Source: Trichoplax adhaerens (Eukaryota > Placozoa > Uniplacotomia > Trichoplacea > Trichoplacidae). From it: a DNA stretch of 64,000 nucleotides. The stretch is taken from positions 660,886-724,885 of the forward strand of contig NW_002060955.1 of assembly GCF_000150275.1 (NCBI RefSeq). The letters are read 5' to 3'. A model generated the notes under the pieces. The model was not told the origin of the DNA and did no database searches. It saw only the letters and a list, made by a program, of their open reading frames with translations. A program made the position numbers and the translations under genes. Each line of letters begins with the position of its first letter. Positions within the stretch are counted from its first letter, which is position 1. This document shows positions 1-13,440 of the stretch, piece by piece.

Positions 1-3000
1 TTGATATGTTCTAATAATTCTACCATTTTCTTCCAGTCATCATTCATTTCATCTAGACGTTGCTGGAAGTGATCAAGGAAACCTTCGCCAAAATTCTCTT
101 TCAACTGTGCTAATAGGCGTTCAAGCGAAGAACGGCGAGATTCGTTCGCTTTTACATCGTTAGAATATTCCTATAATGAATTATATGATAAATTGTTAGC
201 AAAAAAAAGAAAACTATGGTTCTATTTTGAGTAAAAATTGGTTCTATGCCCACGGCTGTTATATATAAATTACAATGGTATAATTATTGCCAAGTTCTAG
301 GTTAAGGTATAATTTATCAAGGAGAACCATTCCATCTACTTGGTTATAGGGCACTTGCAATAGCATAAATAAATTATACTGATGGAAATATTTGGTAGCT
401 ATGAACAAACTTATGTTCTAATATCTGGACAAAATTTTTTTGCGTCTAAGAATATTCTGTATAAATTTTGGTACAATTGTGACAAAATATTAGATATAGA
501 TAGTCAATATTTTTCTAAATTGCTATATGAATAATAAGTCTTACAGTATATGTATATAAGTGATCCTGCATCTATGACTAGCTAATCTAAATTAGTGTTA
601 CATAATTATTTCAAAATACTAAATTACGGTATAGAATATTGACGAGAAATATTTTTCTATATTGCTATAGGTCACAAGCAATAATACGTATAAATCAGGC
701 TGATAAATTATTGTAACAAAATATGGACTCATTCCATTTAAAATTTAAGTAAAATACTCCTACGTCCACGACTATGCCATAGAAATTGCAAAGGTACAAT
801 TATTACAAAATATTAAACTATGGTATAAATTATCGCTAATAATTATTCTATCTGAATTGCTACAGCCGCTAGAGATCTATTTTAGAAATTTAAGCTATTA
901 AGAGCTATTAGAACTATAATATTGTCCGTATATTATATCAGCAAATTCTAACTACTTAATAGGCTCGATTAACTACCTGCAATTGCTTTTCTTTATCGTC
1001 GGTATCTTGCAATACTTCTTGCGGCTCAATATCCGCATAAAATTCTTCAATTTTAGGTAATAATCCTGTTACCCATAAATTAAATGCTTCATATTCAGTA
1101 TCGAATGATTCAATTCTATTGCGGCTTTTATCAATCATAGCTTTTTGTCGAGCAGCTTTAATCTTGAGACTGTCGAATTGTCGAACAAGTTGATCTAAGC
1201 CTGGTTTAACACGTTTAGCTGCAAGATTGTCAGATGCCTTTAATTCTTGATAGTCTTTCTTCAGCGTAGTTATACGCTGGCGGCATTTATGAATTTGCGT
1301 CTGGAATAACTGTACAGAAATTATATCAAGATTAGAATAACTTCAGAGATACATAATGAATAAAAATTTACAAAAGATTCTACATTCTTAAGACGTTAGA
1401 ATTATATCATTCTACGCATGTTAAGGGAAATATAGACAGTATTGCTCACCAAAACGCCTTCAGCCCGAGCCTTGAAAGAATCAGCGTCATCAAGGATAGC
1501 TTGATCATCTTGTTGGATTAATTTTTGATGGCTATTTTCAAGCCATTGCTTAATGGATTCAATATCTTGAGCAAGTCCAGCTTCGTTATCTAAATCCAGG
1601 GATGATTGTGATTCCCGTTTACGTTCTTGAATAAAAGCAAAGTAACCCTGAAGATCGTTTTCTAACGAGTTTATATGCTCTTCTAAATCATTTCCGCTGT
1701 CATCAGACTCTTCTTCAACTAGGACAAGCGTATCGATAAAGGTCTTGAATTCTCCTTGCAATTGTGCACCTTTACGCTAAATGATTAATTAAAATTGACT
1801 TCTATTAGATCTACAGAGATAGCATGCAATATCTACCATCAATCTAAACGATCAATCAAAATTGCTACTACAATCCAAAAGACAGTATGCAGAGTCTATC
1901 TTTAAGCTAAATAATCAATTAGAAGCTGCAATGTATTAAATGTATGGAGACATCAGGTATTCCGCTACGAGTTGCTTAATGCCCTAGTTAAAGTAACTTT
2001 ACTATTTATAACTCAATCTTACTTCAAATTCTTCCAATAATTTGCTATTGGTTGCCGGATCATTGTTCTTATTGGTGTCTTCCTGAACTGAAGAACGTAA
2101 TTCTTGCAATTTTTTGGTAAACTGTTTAATTTGTTCCATTTGCTGGGTGTTAAGTGTTTTATGTAATCTAGAAACGATATATTAAATTGATAAACTCTCA
2201 AAATGAAATTTTAGTAGCATCAATAGATATTAATTGATATAGAGGCTGATTAATTACAATAGCTGAACATCTTGCGATTGCTTCCGTAAATCTTCCCAAC
2301 GTTTAGACATTTGCGAAATGTAGCTAACAAATTTATCTGAAAGAGTAGGTGCTAATTCGGTAGAAAGTAGCTCTTGGCCCTGCTGTAATAGAAAGCCAAT
2401 ATTGGCTTGGCGACTGGTTATGTCGATCATGAATTTCTGTAGAGCAAGAATCACTTGTTAGCCGATTTCTTGCATACATAGAAGCGATGTTAGAAATTTT
2501 TAAATTATATATTTCTTTTGCAATACTAAATCTTTACTACAGCTAAAAATACATAAAATGATTGTCATTTTATTATCAATCAACATCTCCCAAAAGCATA
2601 GATTGAACTGCCTATAGGCATCTTTGTGCATTCCTTTTAAGTTACAAATATAATGAAATACTTATGGTAAAAAATCTTCTTTGGCTAGGAAAAGATACTT
2701 TTTGAATCTACAGAATCCAATTAAAAACTTGGCCGTCGATCATTATCAGATGATCTATGTATCAATGTTTTGAGGTACTTAAGGTATTTCATATATCTAC
2801 ATTATTAGCGATATTCTCGCTGGTTAAAGTAAATTGGATATTGCATAGATGTAAGCCATTCATTATCACTAACTACTTTTCTACAGTATCTTATCCAACA
2901 GATTCGTCTAGTGCCTAAGTATACCTCAAAGGAATGAAATTGAGTTATAGTAGTCTTTAATTCGTTGCCCATTTCAATCCCATTTAGCGTTTTTTCAGCA

Positions 3001-5842
3001 TTTGATAGCCAATTCAAGACATGACGTAGTTTCTGTTCATATTCTTGAACATTAATTTTGTCCTCGACGATATCATCATCTGATTCTCCTTGATTGCCAT
3101 CATCAGACGAATCGCTATCTGGATCTATAGGATTAACATGCCATTAAGTACCAGTCGATCAAAATATTATCCCACTCAATCGTTCTAAACTTTAGGCTCT
3201 AATTTTACCAGAAAAAAATCACTTTTAATAATTTTACAACTCCAACCTCGAATACTCTCACGCTTCTTTTTTAATTCCAGTTCTTCTTTTCGTTCCTATT
3301 CGAAATGATCATAGATAATCCATCTATTAAACTAATTTTGTTAAATGGGATATTGAAATGCACGATATATTATATCTAGGAGAAGTAGTTAGTTGCCATT
3401 TAGGTATACAATCATATAGAAATTATATCTAATTTGCTAAGGCAATCTACTAGGTCATCCTTTGAAAATATATCAACATTACTGATGATTTTAGTAGGAC
3501 AAATTTGACTAGGCTTGGATTTATGATATTCGTCTAAGAGGTAGGAGAAAATTATTTTCCAGGATCAAATAGATACTCACTTTATACGATGGCAATTTGG
3601 ATAAAAATACCAAGATATACAATATCATGGCCTTTCCATCAATTTTTTGTGAATCAGCTTCTAAAACGAAGATTAAGATAAAAGGACTAAGTTACTTTTA
3701 GGCCGAAAACATTGACTTCCTAGTTAAGTATGCAGAACTGATTATATGAGAGAGTAACATCTTGTAGTAATATTTCGATTTCATTGTTTAGTTTACTTTT
3801 AATAGGAAATTTTTAAGAGAAACAACTGCAGATTAATATTAGTATCAGCAAGCTTGCCTATACCATTAGCCTCTAATAGCTTAGCAATCCCAAAATTTTC
3901 TTTTGCTAGATCAAAAATTAACTCGAAACGATCTTGTATTTTTTGCGACATGACAAATTGAACGTCCAATAGATCCGGTCTAGGCGTAATAGTAAAAAAA
4001 TGTGGACTTTAGTAGCTATTAGATAGTTTAATAATTTTCTAGAGTTAATAGCAGACAATCTTCTAGTGTTTATTGATAGGATATACTAATAATGAAGATT
4101 TAGAATCTTGGCATAAATATATGACATTACTATAGATGTCTTAAACCAACCTATAAAAGTGTATAATAGCTGAAAATGCATGTCCATCAGTCCAGCATTG
4201 ACCGAAATTAGTTATATCCAGATTTTCGTACCTGAAAATAGCGATTCAATACGTTAATATTGTACGATTCTGACTAGATAATTAATTACGATAAAATAAA
4301 TGATTTTAATTGCAAGTTTAAATTTGAACTTTGATTATATTTGGTCATAAAGAGATTTTACTTAACCATAAAATAGCGATATAAGCATTAAAAAATCATA
4401 AAAGAACTTTAAAATCGTAAGGCGGTTCTAAAAGATTTCACTGATGTTGTATAAGCTTCATTTAAATTGGCTTACTCTTGGGCAATTTGCTGGAACCACG
4501 AAAGAATTTTACCCTTAACGCTGGATGATGCGTCTGGTACTTCTTTAATTTTATCCTCTATCTTTAGTAGCTACATATTGGAACGATTTAGCATGATTAT
4601 TTGATAATCGAGTAAAATAGAATATGGAATGAATGAAATGATCATATACATAACAGCACTAGAAATGAATTTGGACAATCCATCTTTAAGTAAAATTTTT
4701 ACCTGATAATGCTCAGCAATATTCCATACCAATTGCAGAATTTTACGTTCTTCGCCATTAACTATTGCATCACTATTAATACTTCGAGTATTAATCTAGA
4801 AAAGTAACAATCAATTTAATCCTACCATTAGAATAAATCAATGGCATAGTCTTAATCCCTCTATATTGATATATGCAAGCTATGTCTGTAATGGTACTCA
4901 AAACAGATTATTCAATCTTACCTGATTATTCTTGCAAAATTTTAAAATTTCATTGACATTTTGTATGCGTTCGAATCGCTTTCGACCTCGAATACTTTTC
5001 TAATCATCAGAATGGATGCAATTAGGACTAATCAGTTTGAGATAGTATTGTTTAAACTCTTAGTATATTTGAATTAGAAGGAAAAGGAAAATAAAATCAG
5101 GTTTTCGAGATCGAAAATATTTATTGATAGGAATACACTAATGTCGATATAAATGAGGCAGTATTGAATGTATCGCAATTTTTAATAAATCTTGTATATG
5201 CATTAAAACTGATAAACTATAAATTAAGACCAGACTAATTTGAGGTAATATCGGCTATGCTGTAATTTTACTTTATACTGAAAGAATTAAAAGGGAATCT
5301 AAACCAAACTTAAAATGAAGTTAGATAAATTCCAATTTCATAGTTATTGCTACTATGCGGTCATCATTTGTGTACTAGACTTTGGTCTTATTCATTTTAT
5401 TATTTGTACATTGGCTAGAGTGGCCCAAATTAGCTGTTTACATGCAGCATGATCAATCTTGATGACTATTTCTCATACGTATAGCTGTAAGAAGTTTTGT
5501 CAAACTTACCAAAGTTTGTCCGCTTAATTTCTGAAGGATAGCAATCAGTTTATTTCCACTTTTTAATTCAGTATTGAAATCATTAATAGGTTTCTGATTT
5601 GGTATCTATCGAAAGTCAAATTCATTACATTATTTTGGAACCGATCCATTTTTAGTTACGCAATATATTGTTAGTGAATCAATGATGAGTAAGATATCTA
5701 AACCTACCAGAAATTCTTTAAAATGAAAATTATTAGCAGTGATGAGGTTAAAAGTTTACAGATTCACTTACGGTGATAAGAATTGAGTTAATCCATCGTA
5801 GACAGGCCTTCTTTTGGATAGTCAAATTAGTTGGAAGTGCAT
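1..5842 (-). CDS. DMD: Dystrophin-family protein, N-terminal part (CH1-CH2, hinge, spectrin repeats); partial at both ends
   Basis: Dystrophin/utrophin ties cortical actin to the membrane dystroglycan complex. Fifteen exons chain in phase (5' to 3'): 5772-5842, 5510-5605, 4922-4999, 4703-4795, 4476-4561, 4151-4231, 3864-3979, 3581-3660, 3247-3295, 2925-3124, 2258-2436, 2023-2167, 1450-1776, 977-1309 and 1-170 (runs off the window), about 700 codons. CH1 shows IQKKACLRWIN, KSGNKLIAILQKLSGQTL and LQLVWNIAEHYQ. CH2 shows ITNFGQCWTDGHAFSAIIH and LAKENFGIAKLLEA. An acidic hinge (DSDSSDDGNQGESDDD) leads to a first spectrin repeat with VLNWLSNAEKTL and SKRWEDLR, matching dystrophin R1 in order and spacing. 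More coiled-coil repeats follow. The hinge is much shorter than the vertebrate one. The exon at 5842 opens with two bases of a split codon, so the start codon lies upstream and was not found. Other CH-spectrin proteins (nesprin, spectrin) fit less well. EF-hand and ZZ domains would lie outside the window. Confidence 0.88.
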
Positions 5843-6400
5843 CTATGATATGAAATATAAACTTATAGATTATTTATATCATTTTCGTACAAAGTTTGTA
5901 TACAAGTAAATGTGAAATCAGCTAAGGTGAAATTTGAAGTTCTACAGCTGACATAAATAGGAATTGGGCTGATTAATAAAAGTGATAGATGTGTTAGATT
6001 TTAGCATTATGGGCGTAAGTCCAATACAAAACTAAACTTTTCCTTCCAAGCGTTGATAATAGTTTCAGAAAAATGTCGGCTTAATCGGTGTGTGACGACG
6101 TTACTAGTTTCGATAAACAGCTATCAAACTTGTTTCAATAAATTAGGAATATCCTGATTGACTACGATTTAATTCTATCCTTTATGGTGATTCTATATTA
6201 TACATACTCATATCATCATTGAGAATCTATTGGATGGCCTTTACAGCGACTAACTTGAACTGAGTAAAATGATGATAAAGTCCATTTATTTATTATGAGT
6301 AGATGATCATCACAGCTATACTGCTATGAGCATAAATTCTATTTATTATTAAGTCAACTTTATTCAACAAGAAGAAACTAAATTATATCAAGTATATTCT
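5843..6400. other. Presumed first intron or 5' region of the dystrophin-like gene
   Basis: An upstream exon must end with a one-base codon remainder to join the exon starting at 5842. I saw coding-like minus-strand codons near 6000-6060, but they do not give a convincing start or the right phase. Otherwise this is AT-rich DNA with no recognised feature. Confidence 0.4.
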
Positions 6401-7620
6401 ATAACATGTAAATTATGGTTAATCGCATTGTTGTAAATGAGGTCACCATGAAGGTTTGTTTTATTTGTTGAGAAGTGTTTAACTGACATAAATACTCATA
6501 GATTGATAGATCAGACAAGCCTAGCTCCAAAATGTAGTATGATTTGTAATTATGTTGTAGTTCTAGTATATATCTGCTTTAATCAACAGAAAGCAGCTTA
6601 CACACACTAGCTTTCAAGCTGTAATGAATAGGAAATGGCCAGCTTAAGTATACCGTATAAATATGCATATTGCTATATGATTATCAGCAAGTAGTAATTA
6701 TGATGTAAGTCCGTATTCATTTAGCAAAAAGAATGTATATTAGATTGAGCTTTCTAGCATGATAAATAGAATATGAATATAAAAGGTACCGGTACGTTTG
6801 AATTATGCTCCAATTGATTATACTATACGATTTTAAGCTACACTCATGATAAAGCATTGCATTATTTTAATTAGAAAGATCTAAATTAGCTTGAAATCTA
6901 TGCTAAGATAGCTAGAATATGAATATAAACCATAATCACTAATTACAAAGATCGATATTAATTTAGTAAGAAGGATATAAATTAGAAGGAATATTGTACA
7001 GTAATATATACGATAAGATTATTAACTAATGGATATAAATTGTTTCAAAACTGAGTACTATAATAAATGATCATAAACTACAGTCATGATGAGAGTTTGC
7101 ATTATTGCAAGAAAAAGGATGCAAAGCAGGTAGTATTATCAATGAAAGGTACACATATATGTGGCAACAAACTGTGATCATAGAAGATCCGTATTAATTA
7201 ACAATAAGAATTCAAATTAAGAAAAAGCGGTATACCATGATTACTAAGATACAGTTGTCAACTAAAGGGACAGATTGCTTCAGGATACCATATTATATGA
7301 TTATAAGCTATAAATATGAAGGTCCTTAAATATTTAACAAGACTCAGATCGAACCTTCAATCTTAATAAATAAGATATGATTAAAGCTGAAAGATATATG
7401 ATCACATATATTGCTTCCATATACAGCACAAAACGATCGCCACAAAGATCCTTAACATTTTAACAAGAATTAATAAAATACTGTATCTAAAAAAATAATA
7501 TCGATTATAAGTTAAAAATTATATTGGTCCAATTAAGCTAATCATGATAAAGGCCAGTACTGATTTACAAAGTGGACGTAAATTAATTTAAACGTTATAT
7601 CGCGATAATTTAAGATAAAA
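6400..7620. repeat. Decayed tandem array A (unit about 90-150 bases)
   Basis: A diverged motif of the form ATTATAAGCTA, then ATGATAAAGRTC, GCATTATTTTAACAAGAAGGATCTAAATTAG returns near 6690, 6835, 6925, 7075, 7165, 7300, 7420 and 7540. Each copy differs by many substitutions and small indels, so the array is old. No open reading frame follows the period. Confidence 0.6.
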
Positions 7621-8379
7621 TTATAGACTAAGGATATGATGCACAGTTATATTTTTATATATAAAGCGAAACTATCCCGTTATTGACTTGGATCAACGGG
7701 ATTAAATTATATCCTGGTCTCATAACTACCATTTATTGAACGTTCTTGATTGAACAAGGAAGAAAGCATACTATGCTATCGACTAGATGTACTATTGAGG
7801 ATTATTACATTCTCCTCTATTTTTTGGCCTGCTTATTGTATTACAACACAGCTAGATATCATCATTAGGTGCCTATTCGATACATGTTTCTGAATTAATT
7901 TTAATACTGTACTTTTATACCCCTGAATTATGTTAGTAATAACTGTCAATATTTTAATTTACTTATTCTAATTAGCTATTGATTCATTTTTGTATGATAC
8001 TATTCGTCTTGTCTAGGATCTAGATTGTATTTGTAGCGGATGGAATTCCCTTAATGTTTTGCTTATTGTTTTCTTTTAATTAGTGACAGTAGGAAGGACG
8101 ATCGAGTGTCTAGACAGTCTTAATCATGGAATTAATTGGTTTTAAAGACTTGTTTTGTTTTCAATTTTATTTAAAAGCAGGTAGATAAAATAAACACAAG
8201 CTTTCAAGAGTCTGCACAAGTCAATAAAAAGCTTTCATCAGGATAATTTGAGAAAGCGCTAAAAAATGGTAGAGTGTGGACGTGAATGATAGTTTCAGAG
8301 TTAATTTTATATATATTCAAACTTATTCAAATGTTTTGCGTTGTAACATCAATTACTAGGGCGCCGTTGGATATTGTAG
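7621..8379. other. AT-rich interval between arrays A and B
   Basis: No gene, RNA or clear repeat recognised. Short T-rich stretches only. Confidence 0.5.
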
Positions 8380-9480
8380 AACTATTCTAAAGTTGTTTTA
8401 AATCTATTTAAAGGAAAATCCTTTATATCATGTAGGATTATACCAGGATGTTTTATTCTAGTTGCATAAAAAATTAAGTCCGATATATTTTAAAGACTTT
8501 CGAACTTGATTTGATAAGTAAAATAAAATGATTGTAGGCATTCATTACAAGGAAAATTCTATATCAGTTTGTTGAACCGATGCTAGGATATCTACTACAT
8601 GGTAGAAATTAAGTCAATGAAGCAATTTTAATAGTATTGTAGGTAGATTTTATCAGAATGCAAAATGATGCAAGTTATTGCTCTAAATGATCATTTTGGT
8701 ACATCAATCTTTTGAATAAAGTATCAGAATATTGCAAAGGAATCGAGAAAATAAATTCATTCTAAAAAGATTCACGTTTGAGCAGTATAACTAGGCATTT
8801 CTGCTAAGGAAATTTGACATTGATTTATTGAGTGAGTTCAACTATATCTACTATAGCGATCGAATAAATGAACTAATTTGGAAGCTATGCTTATCAGATT
8901 GAATTACTACTGCAAAATAAGGCTACGTATTGCTCACAAGGGAAATTCTACATCGGTCTAGAAATAAATACAAACACATCCACTGCTACATGGGGACCCG
9001 GTGCATATGCTAATTGTAAAGTAGTCCAAGGTAGATTTGATTAACATTGCAAAATGTGAGTATAATTTTCTCATAAGAAGATATCTATATCGAATTAGGA
9101 AATAAGGAGTAGTCTATTTACCATCACTATAAAATTAATGAGCTAAATTTTAAGTGGATAGAAGCAGATGCAATAGAGATCGATAGAATGAAGTTATCAT
9201 AATTTCTAACCTATCAAGAAACTAAATTTAAAAGCGAATGAGGCGGACTTGATCTGCTTAGCAAAATGGAACTTAAAATTTTAAACTAAATTTTAAGGTG
9301 ATCAAGGCGGATTTGATCAATCTAGCAAAATGAATCTTAAAATTATTTACGAAGGAAATTCTATTTCGATCAATGAAATTAAATGCAAGGATACCCATGA
9401 TAGGGATCGACAGGATGAAGTAATCTAATATCTAGTCTATTATGAAACTTAAGTGAAGGATAATTTTGCCTTGCTATAAG
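8380..9480. repeat. Decayed tandem array B (unit about 150 bases)
   Basis: Recurring diverged pieces: GGAAATTCTATATCAGT, then ATATCTACTACATGGTAGRGATCGA with AATGAAGTAAT, then GTAGATTTGATCAGAATGCAAAATG. Copies are visible near 8550, 8810, 8950, 9060, 9180 and 9350. Later copies (9230-9420) are shortened and resemble each other more, e.g. two GGCGGATTTGATC pieces about 60 bases apart. Confidence 0.55.
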
Positions 9481-11090
9481 TCATAATCTTGAGACCTGAT
9501 GAAGATTCATTAGATTAAAAGCTCTAAATCATTGTAATTTTATATGTGATCTTGATACGATAGTAAGCAATCAATAAAATAAAATTGCGGATGCATAAAA
9601 TTAAATTCAATTCTTTAAATGAAGATTTAAAACCTTTCAATGATATTATAGTTGGAATCAAGCTGTTGGTGAGTAGAGTATTTAAGCTGCTTATTTTATC
9701 GATGGTTAAAGCATATTTTACACAGAGTAAGCTCAAACTACTACGGCATATCTTACCTTTTGCGCTATCCCATTGGATCTGCTGAGATGATGATGCTGAG
9801 GATGCCATGGATTAAATTAACAGATGTGGGAAAAGTAGGAAAGAATAGCCAAAATCTTACTAGCCCAGGGATATGTGTATCTAATAAATGATATTTAGAT
9901 ACTTTTAAAACTTTAAGATATTAGATTTAGTCATCATAAAAACTGCTTAAGCTATCTTAGCGAAGAACGATTAGTATGTTATGTCAGTCATTTCCTTATT
10001 ACAGTAGACTGTCTATTTCAGTATTAAATGGAGATGATACACTTACAGTTTCCTCTTTCAGTCCACAAAGATTATTCAAAAAGGACAAGCTAAAGAGGTA
10101 TTGACCAAGATCGAGAAGTTTCATTGGAAAGATTAGTTGAAAGAAAATGAGATAATTAAATTTTAGTATTGCCAATATAAAATTAGTTTTTTTATTTCCG
10201 ATCAATTTAAGTCCTTCAAATGCAAGTGTGAAATTGATAGCTAGTTTTGTCTTCCAACGAATATTGGAGCAATGTAAAATATATGAGGAACTATAGATAA
10301 TAGGAAGAGTTGTTTATAGCTTTAATGAAAATGGTAGCAAATGGAGATATAAGAAGAGAACCATGAGTACTTAAGTTGTGCACTAATCTTGCCGTATATA
10401 GATATAGAAAAAAAATTCGGCAATCAGGCTTTCTATAGCTTATAAAATATGCCATTTATCACTTCTACAAGTGATAACAGCTGAGATTTAACTGATTGAT
10501 ATGGTATTAAGATGGTATATGATGGAATGAATACAAAAATGAATATAAATATGGTATATGATATAATCTAACATTGTTGTTATTACGATAGAACAGTGAG
10601 CGCGTATTGCAGTATTTTCTTAATCCATGTTAAATGTAATGTCGTAATTAGAATTACTTATGCCACGAAATATGGAAATAAAAGTTCCAATAAGTATAAA
10701 ACTAATTGTATTCTCATAAAGATTAGTTGCAGTAAAGTATGCCTAAAACTGAGATTTAACTTGCTGTTATTAGAGCAGTCACTAGTAAAATAAATAGTGC
10801 AGATATTATCTATTTTCTCTATCTCTAAAATTTTATTTTTTAATTAGAATAGCTTTTGCCATAAAGTATTATCAAGAGAAAATTTCCAGATTTGTGAATT
10901 TCATCTTTTTATAAAAATCAGTTTAAGAATAGTATGCAGAAAAATTTGTGATTTAATTAATTCGATTCCTGTTTCCTTCATTCATATGCATTTTAACTCT
11001 TAGTTGTAGATTGGTAGCTTAAAGATTTTTGTCCCTGGCGTTTTAAATTTAATATCGAATTATTGGTCATTAAGGTGGAAAGAACCAAGT
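9481..11090. other. Non-coding AT-rich interval
   Basis: Short open frames here (for example 9585-9785 and 10596-10793) have no recognisable motif, no splice partners and a composition like their surroundings. I see no gene, RNA or strong repeat. Confidence 0.5.
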
Positions 11091-11094
11091 GTAA

Positions 11095-12030
11095 CTGATA
11101 TGTGATATTGAGGAAATTGAAAAGTTTGGCTGAGATTATGTATTTTAGGTTAATTTAGATAGAAAGATTTGAATAGGAATATTTTTTCAGAAACTATTGA
11201 GATTAGATCTCATTAGGTATTAAACGGCATAAAAAGTTCCACTGATATAATTTAATTTAGGCTTAGTTTAGATAAATAGATTTCAATTGGATCGCCATGT
11301 TTTCCTTACTATCATTGAAATGGGCAGTTATTGGGCGTGGGGATGCGAGAAGAGTTTGGCCAGGATAACTTATTTTCGATTTCATTTAAAGGGAAGATCT
11401 TAACTAGATCATCCTATTATCTCAGCTATCATTATAGTAGGTAGTCATAAGGTATCAACAAGCGGAAAGTTTTTCAGGGATAATGTATCGTAGATTTAAT
11501 TTAGATAGAAAAATCGTAATTAAATCGCTATATTTTATCCCTACAATCATCGAAAAGTGCAGATGTAGTATTAGACACTTGGAGGCGAGAAAAATTCGCC
11601 TAGAATAATTTATTTTAGGTTTAATTCAGATGGAACATTTCGGCTTGATCGCCATATTATCCCTAGTATCATAGGAGTAGGTAGTTACAAGGTATCAAGA
11701 GGCGAAAATGGTTTTGTTAGATAATTTTATTTTAGATTTAACTTAGAAACTTGCGTAATTGGCTCGACATACGATTCTAGGCGATGTTGAAGTCGGCTAC
11801 CTTCAAGTATCAAGAGGCAAAAATGTTTCTTTAAGATAATTTATTTTCGATTCAATTTGGACAGAAAGGCCCTGATGTAATTAGATAGACATATCATTCA
11901 TGTCATGATTGAAATAGACTGTAGGCCAGGTATCGAGAAACTAAAATAGATCAGTCATCTGCGAAATGGGCTATAATTAGGTACCAAGGGGTAAAAATAG
12001 TTCCGCTTAGATCATATTTTCTATTCCTAT
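11095..12030. repeat. Decayed tandem array C (unit about 110-126 bases, 7-8 copies)
   Basis: A landmark TTTATTTTAGGTTTAATTTAG recurs at about 11141, 11251, 11371, 11485, 11611, 11728 and 11842, a spacing of 110-126 bases. Each copy carries, in the same order, TAGAAAGAT, a GATCGCCATATTTTCCCTA-like piece, ATCATTGAAATAGG and AGGTATCAAGAGGCGAAAA. Copies are heavily substituted. Confidence 0.75.
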
Positions 12031-12949
12031 TTTTGAAGACTTTTGTTATTGAGTTAAAATTCGAAAGATGGGCAAAAACAAGAAAGACGGATAAAGTCAA
12101 TATTCAGTTGCTTTTTCGATCTTTAACTAAAATAGAAAGAAAATAGGATGTTCTGTATTTTACGAGAATGTCAGTAGAGATTGAAGTATCAATGGCGATG
12201 ATCGGTTGTGAAATAAAGAGGAAGGAATATGTCCGTATTGAAAAGGTTTATTACATTTTACATCCTTTCCAAGTTGAAATATAGTCTAAAGTTCATTATA
12301 GAAAATCATTTTGCCGATCTTACATGGAAAATGGCTATATTACGATTTGGTGCGCTCTCAATACTAACAGTTTGTCAACATGTCGGTGAGAGATGTCAAG
12401 GAGGAATGATAGAGTGATATAGCAAGGATTTGAATTTTGATTTTCAGTCATGATCGTTTTAGAACTCTTGTTATGCAATAAAATAAAGCAAATTAGTCTA
12501 CGACTTGATTGATTGATGAATTGATTGATCGGATATTCCCTGTTGAATAGTCGTTGTTTATGACCTTGAATATACTTTAAGCTTAGATAGCTTAATAGTA
12601 TAGCGAGATGAGCTTAATACCCTGTTGCGAAAGTGATGTACCACGATTGTGAAATACTTAAAATGTTTATGATGTTTGTCCTTCCTGTATCTAGCAAATC
12701 AGCAAAAGTAATTTTCCTGTAGATTGAAAGCATTTTACTGAAGGACGTTTAGAGAATAGAATTGGAGTGATATCGAAGATTCTATGGCCTAATCGATCGG
12801 TAAAGTTAAAATCCTTTTGCCTTACCCAATTTAGAAATGGATACGGTGTGGAAAATAGAATCACCCAGATGTATCCATGAATCATGATTTCGATTGCCTA
12901 ATCATGCTACGACAAGGATGATGATAATTTAATCCTGTCTGCTAGCTAA
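12031..12949. other. Non-coding interval
   Basis: No recognisable gene. The open frames at 12229-12417 (plus) and 12691-12885 (minus) carry no family motif and are not supported as genes. Confidence 0.45.
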
Positions 12950-13440
12950 AATAGTCGAGTATCATTGATTATAATTATTGGTGCTCAATGTTAGATAGTT
13001 AGGGTACTTAAATAGATAAACTAACACCATTGCTCATTAAATTAGCTGTTCTAGACGACCACTTATACTGTTCTCTAATTATACAGGTAACCCTTCAATG
13101 CATAATCTCTAATGATAGACTTTACTGACTAATGATATCAAATACAATGTCACAGTTGTTGGCTCCATCAACTGGTTGAATTAGTTTAATATTCCTGACA
13201 TTAACGTACCATGGGATATTCTATTAGTCTGCTGAGTGCAACACACTATCAAATTAGCCAGTCGAGGCTGATGATGACCAATTAATTATATTTCTCTTCC
13301 ATTCAGACCTCTATTTTGTTCATCCATTTAATTTTATGATTACGCAGACTATCATTTTCTTGATTATTAGTCATCACTGTTGGCTGAATTACTCAAATAT
13401 CCTTGACATTGAAGGTACAGTGGGATGTTGGTAATAGTTT
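12950..13440. repeat. Pair of diverged direct repeats, about 230 bases apart
   Basis: The sequence around 13150-13225 (CTGTTGGCT-like, GGTTGAATTA, AATATTCCTGACATT, a GTACCATGGGATATT piece) returns at 13376-13435 with changes (GGCTGAATTACTCAAATATC, CTTGACATT, GTACAGTGGGATGTT). It borders array D and may be its degenerate edge. Confidence 0.5.

Noticed and set aside
9524-9808. Opposite-strand open frames at 9.5-9.8 kb as a gene
   Set aside because: Both strands are open by chance in AT-rich DNA; no motif, no splice partners.
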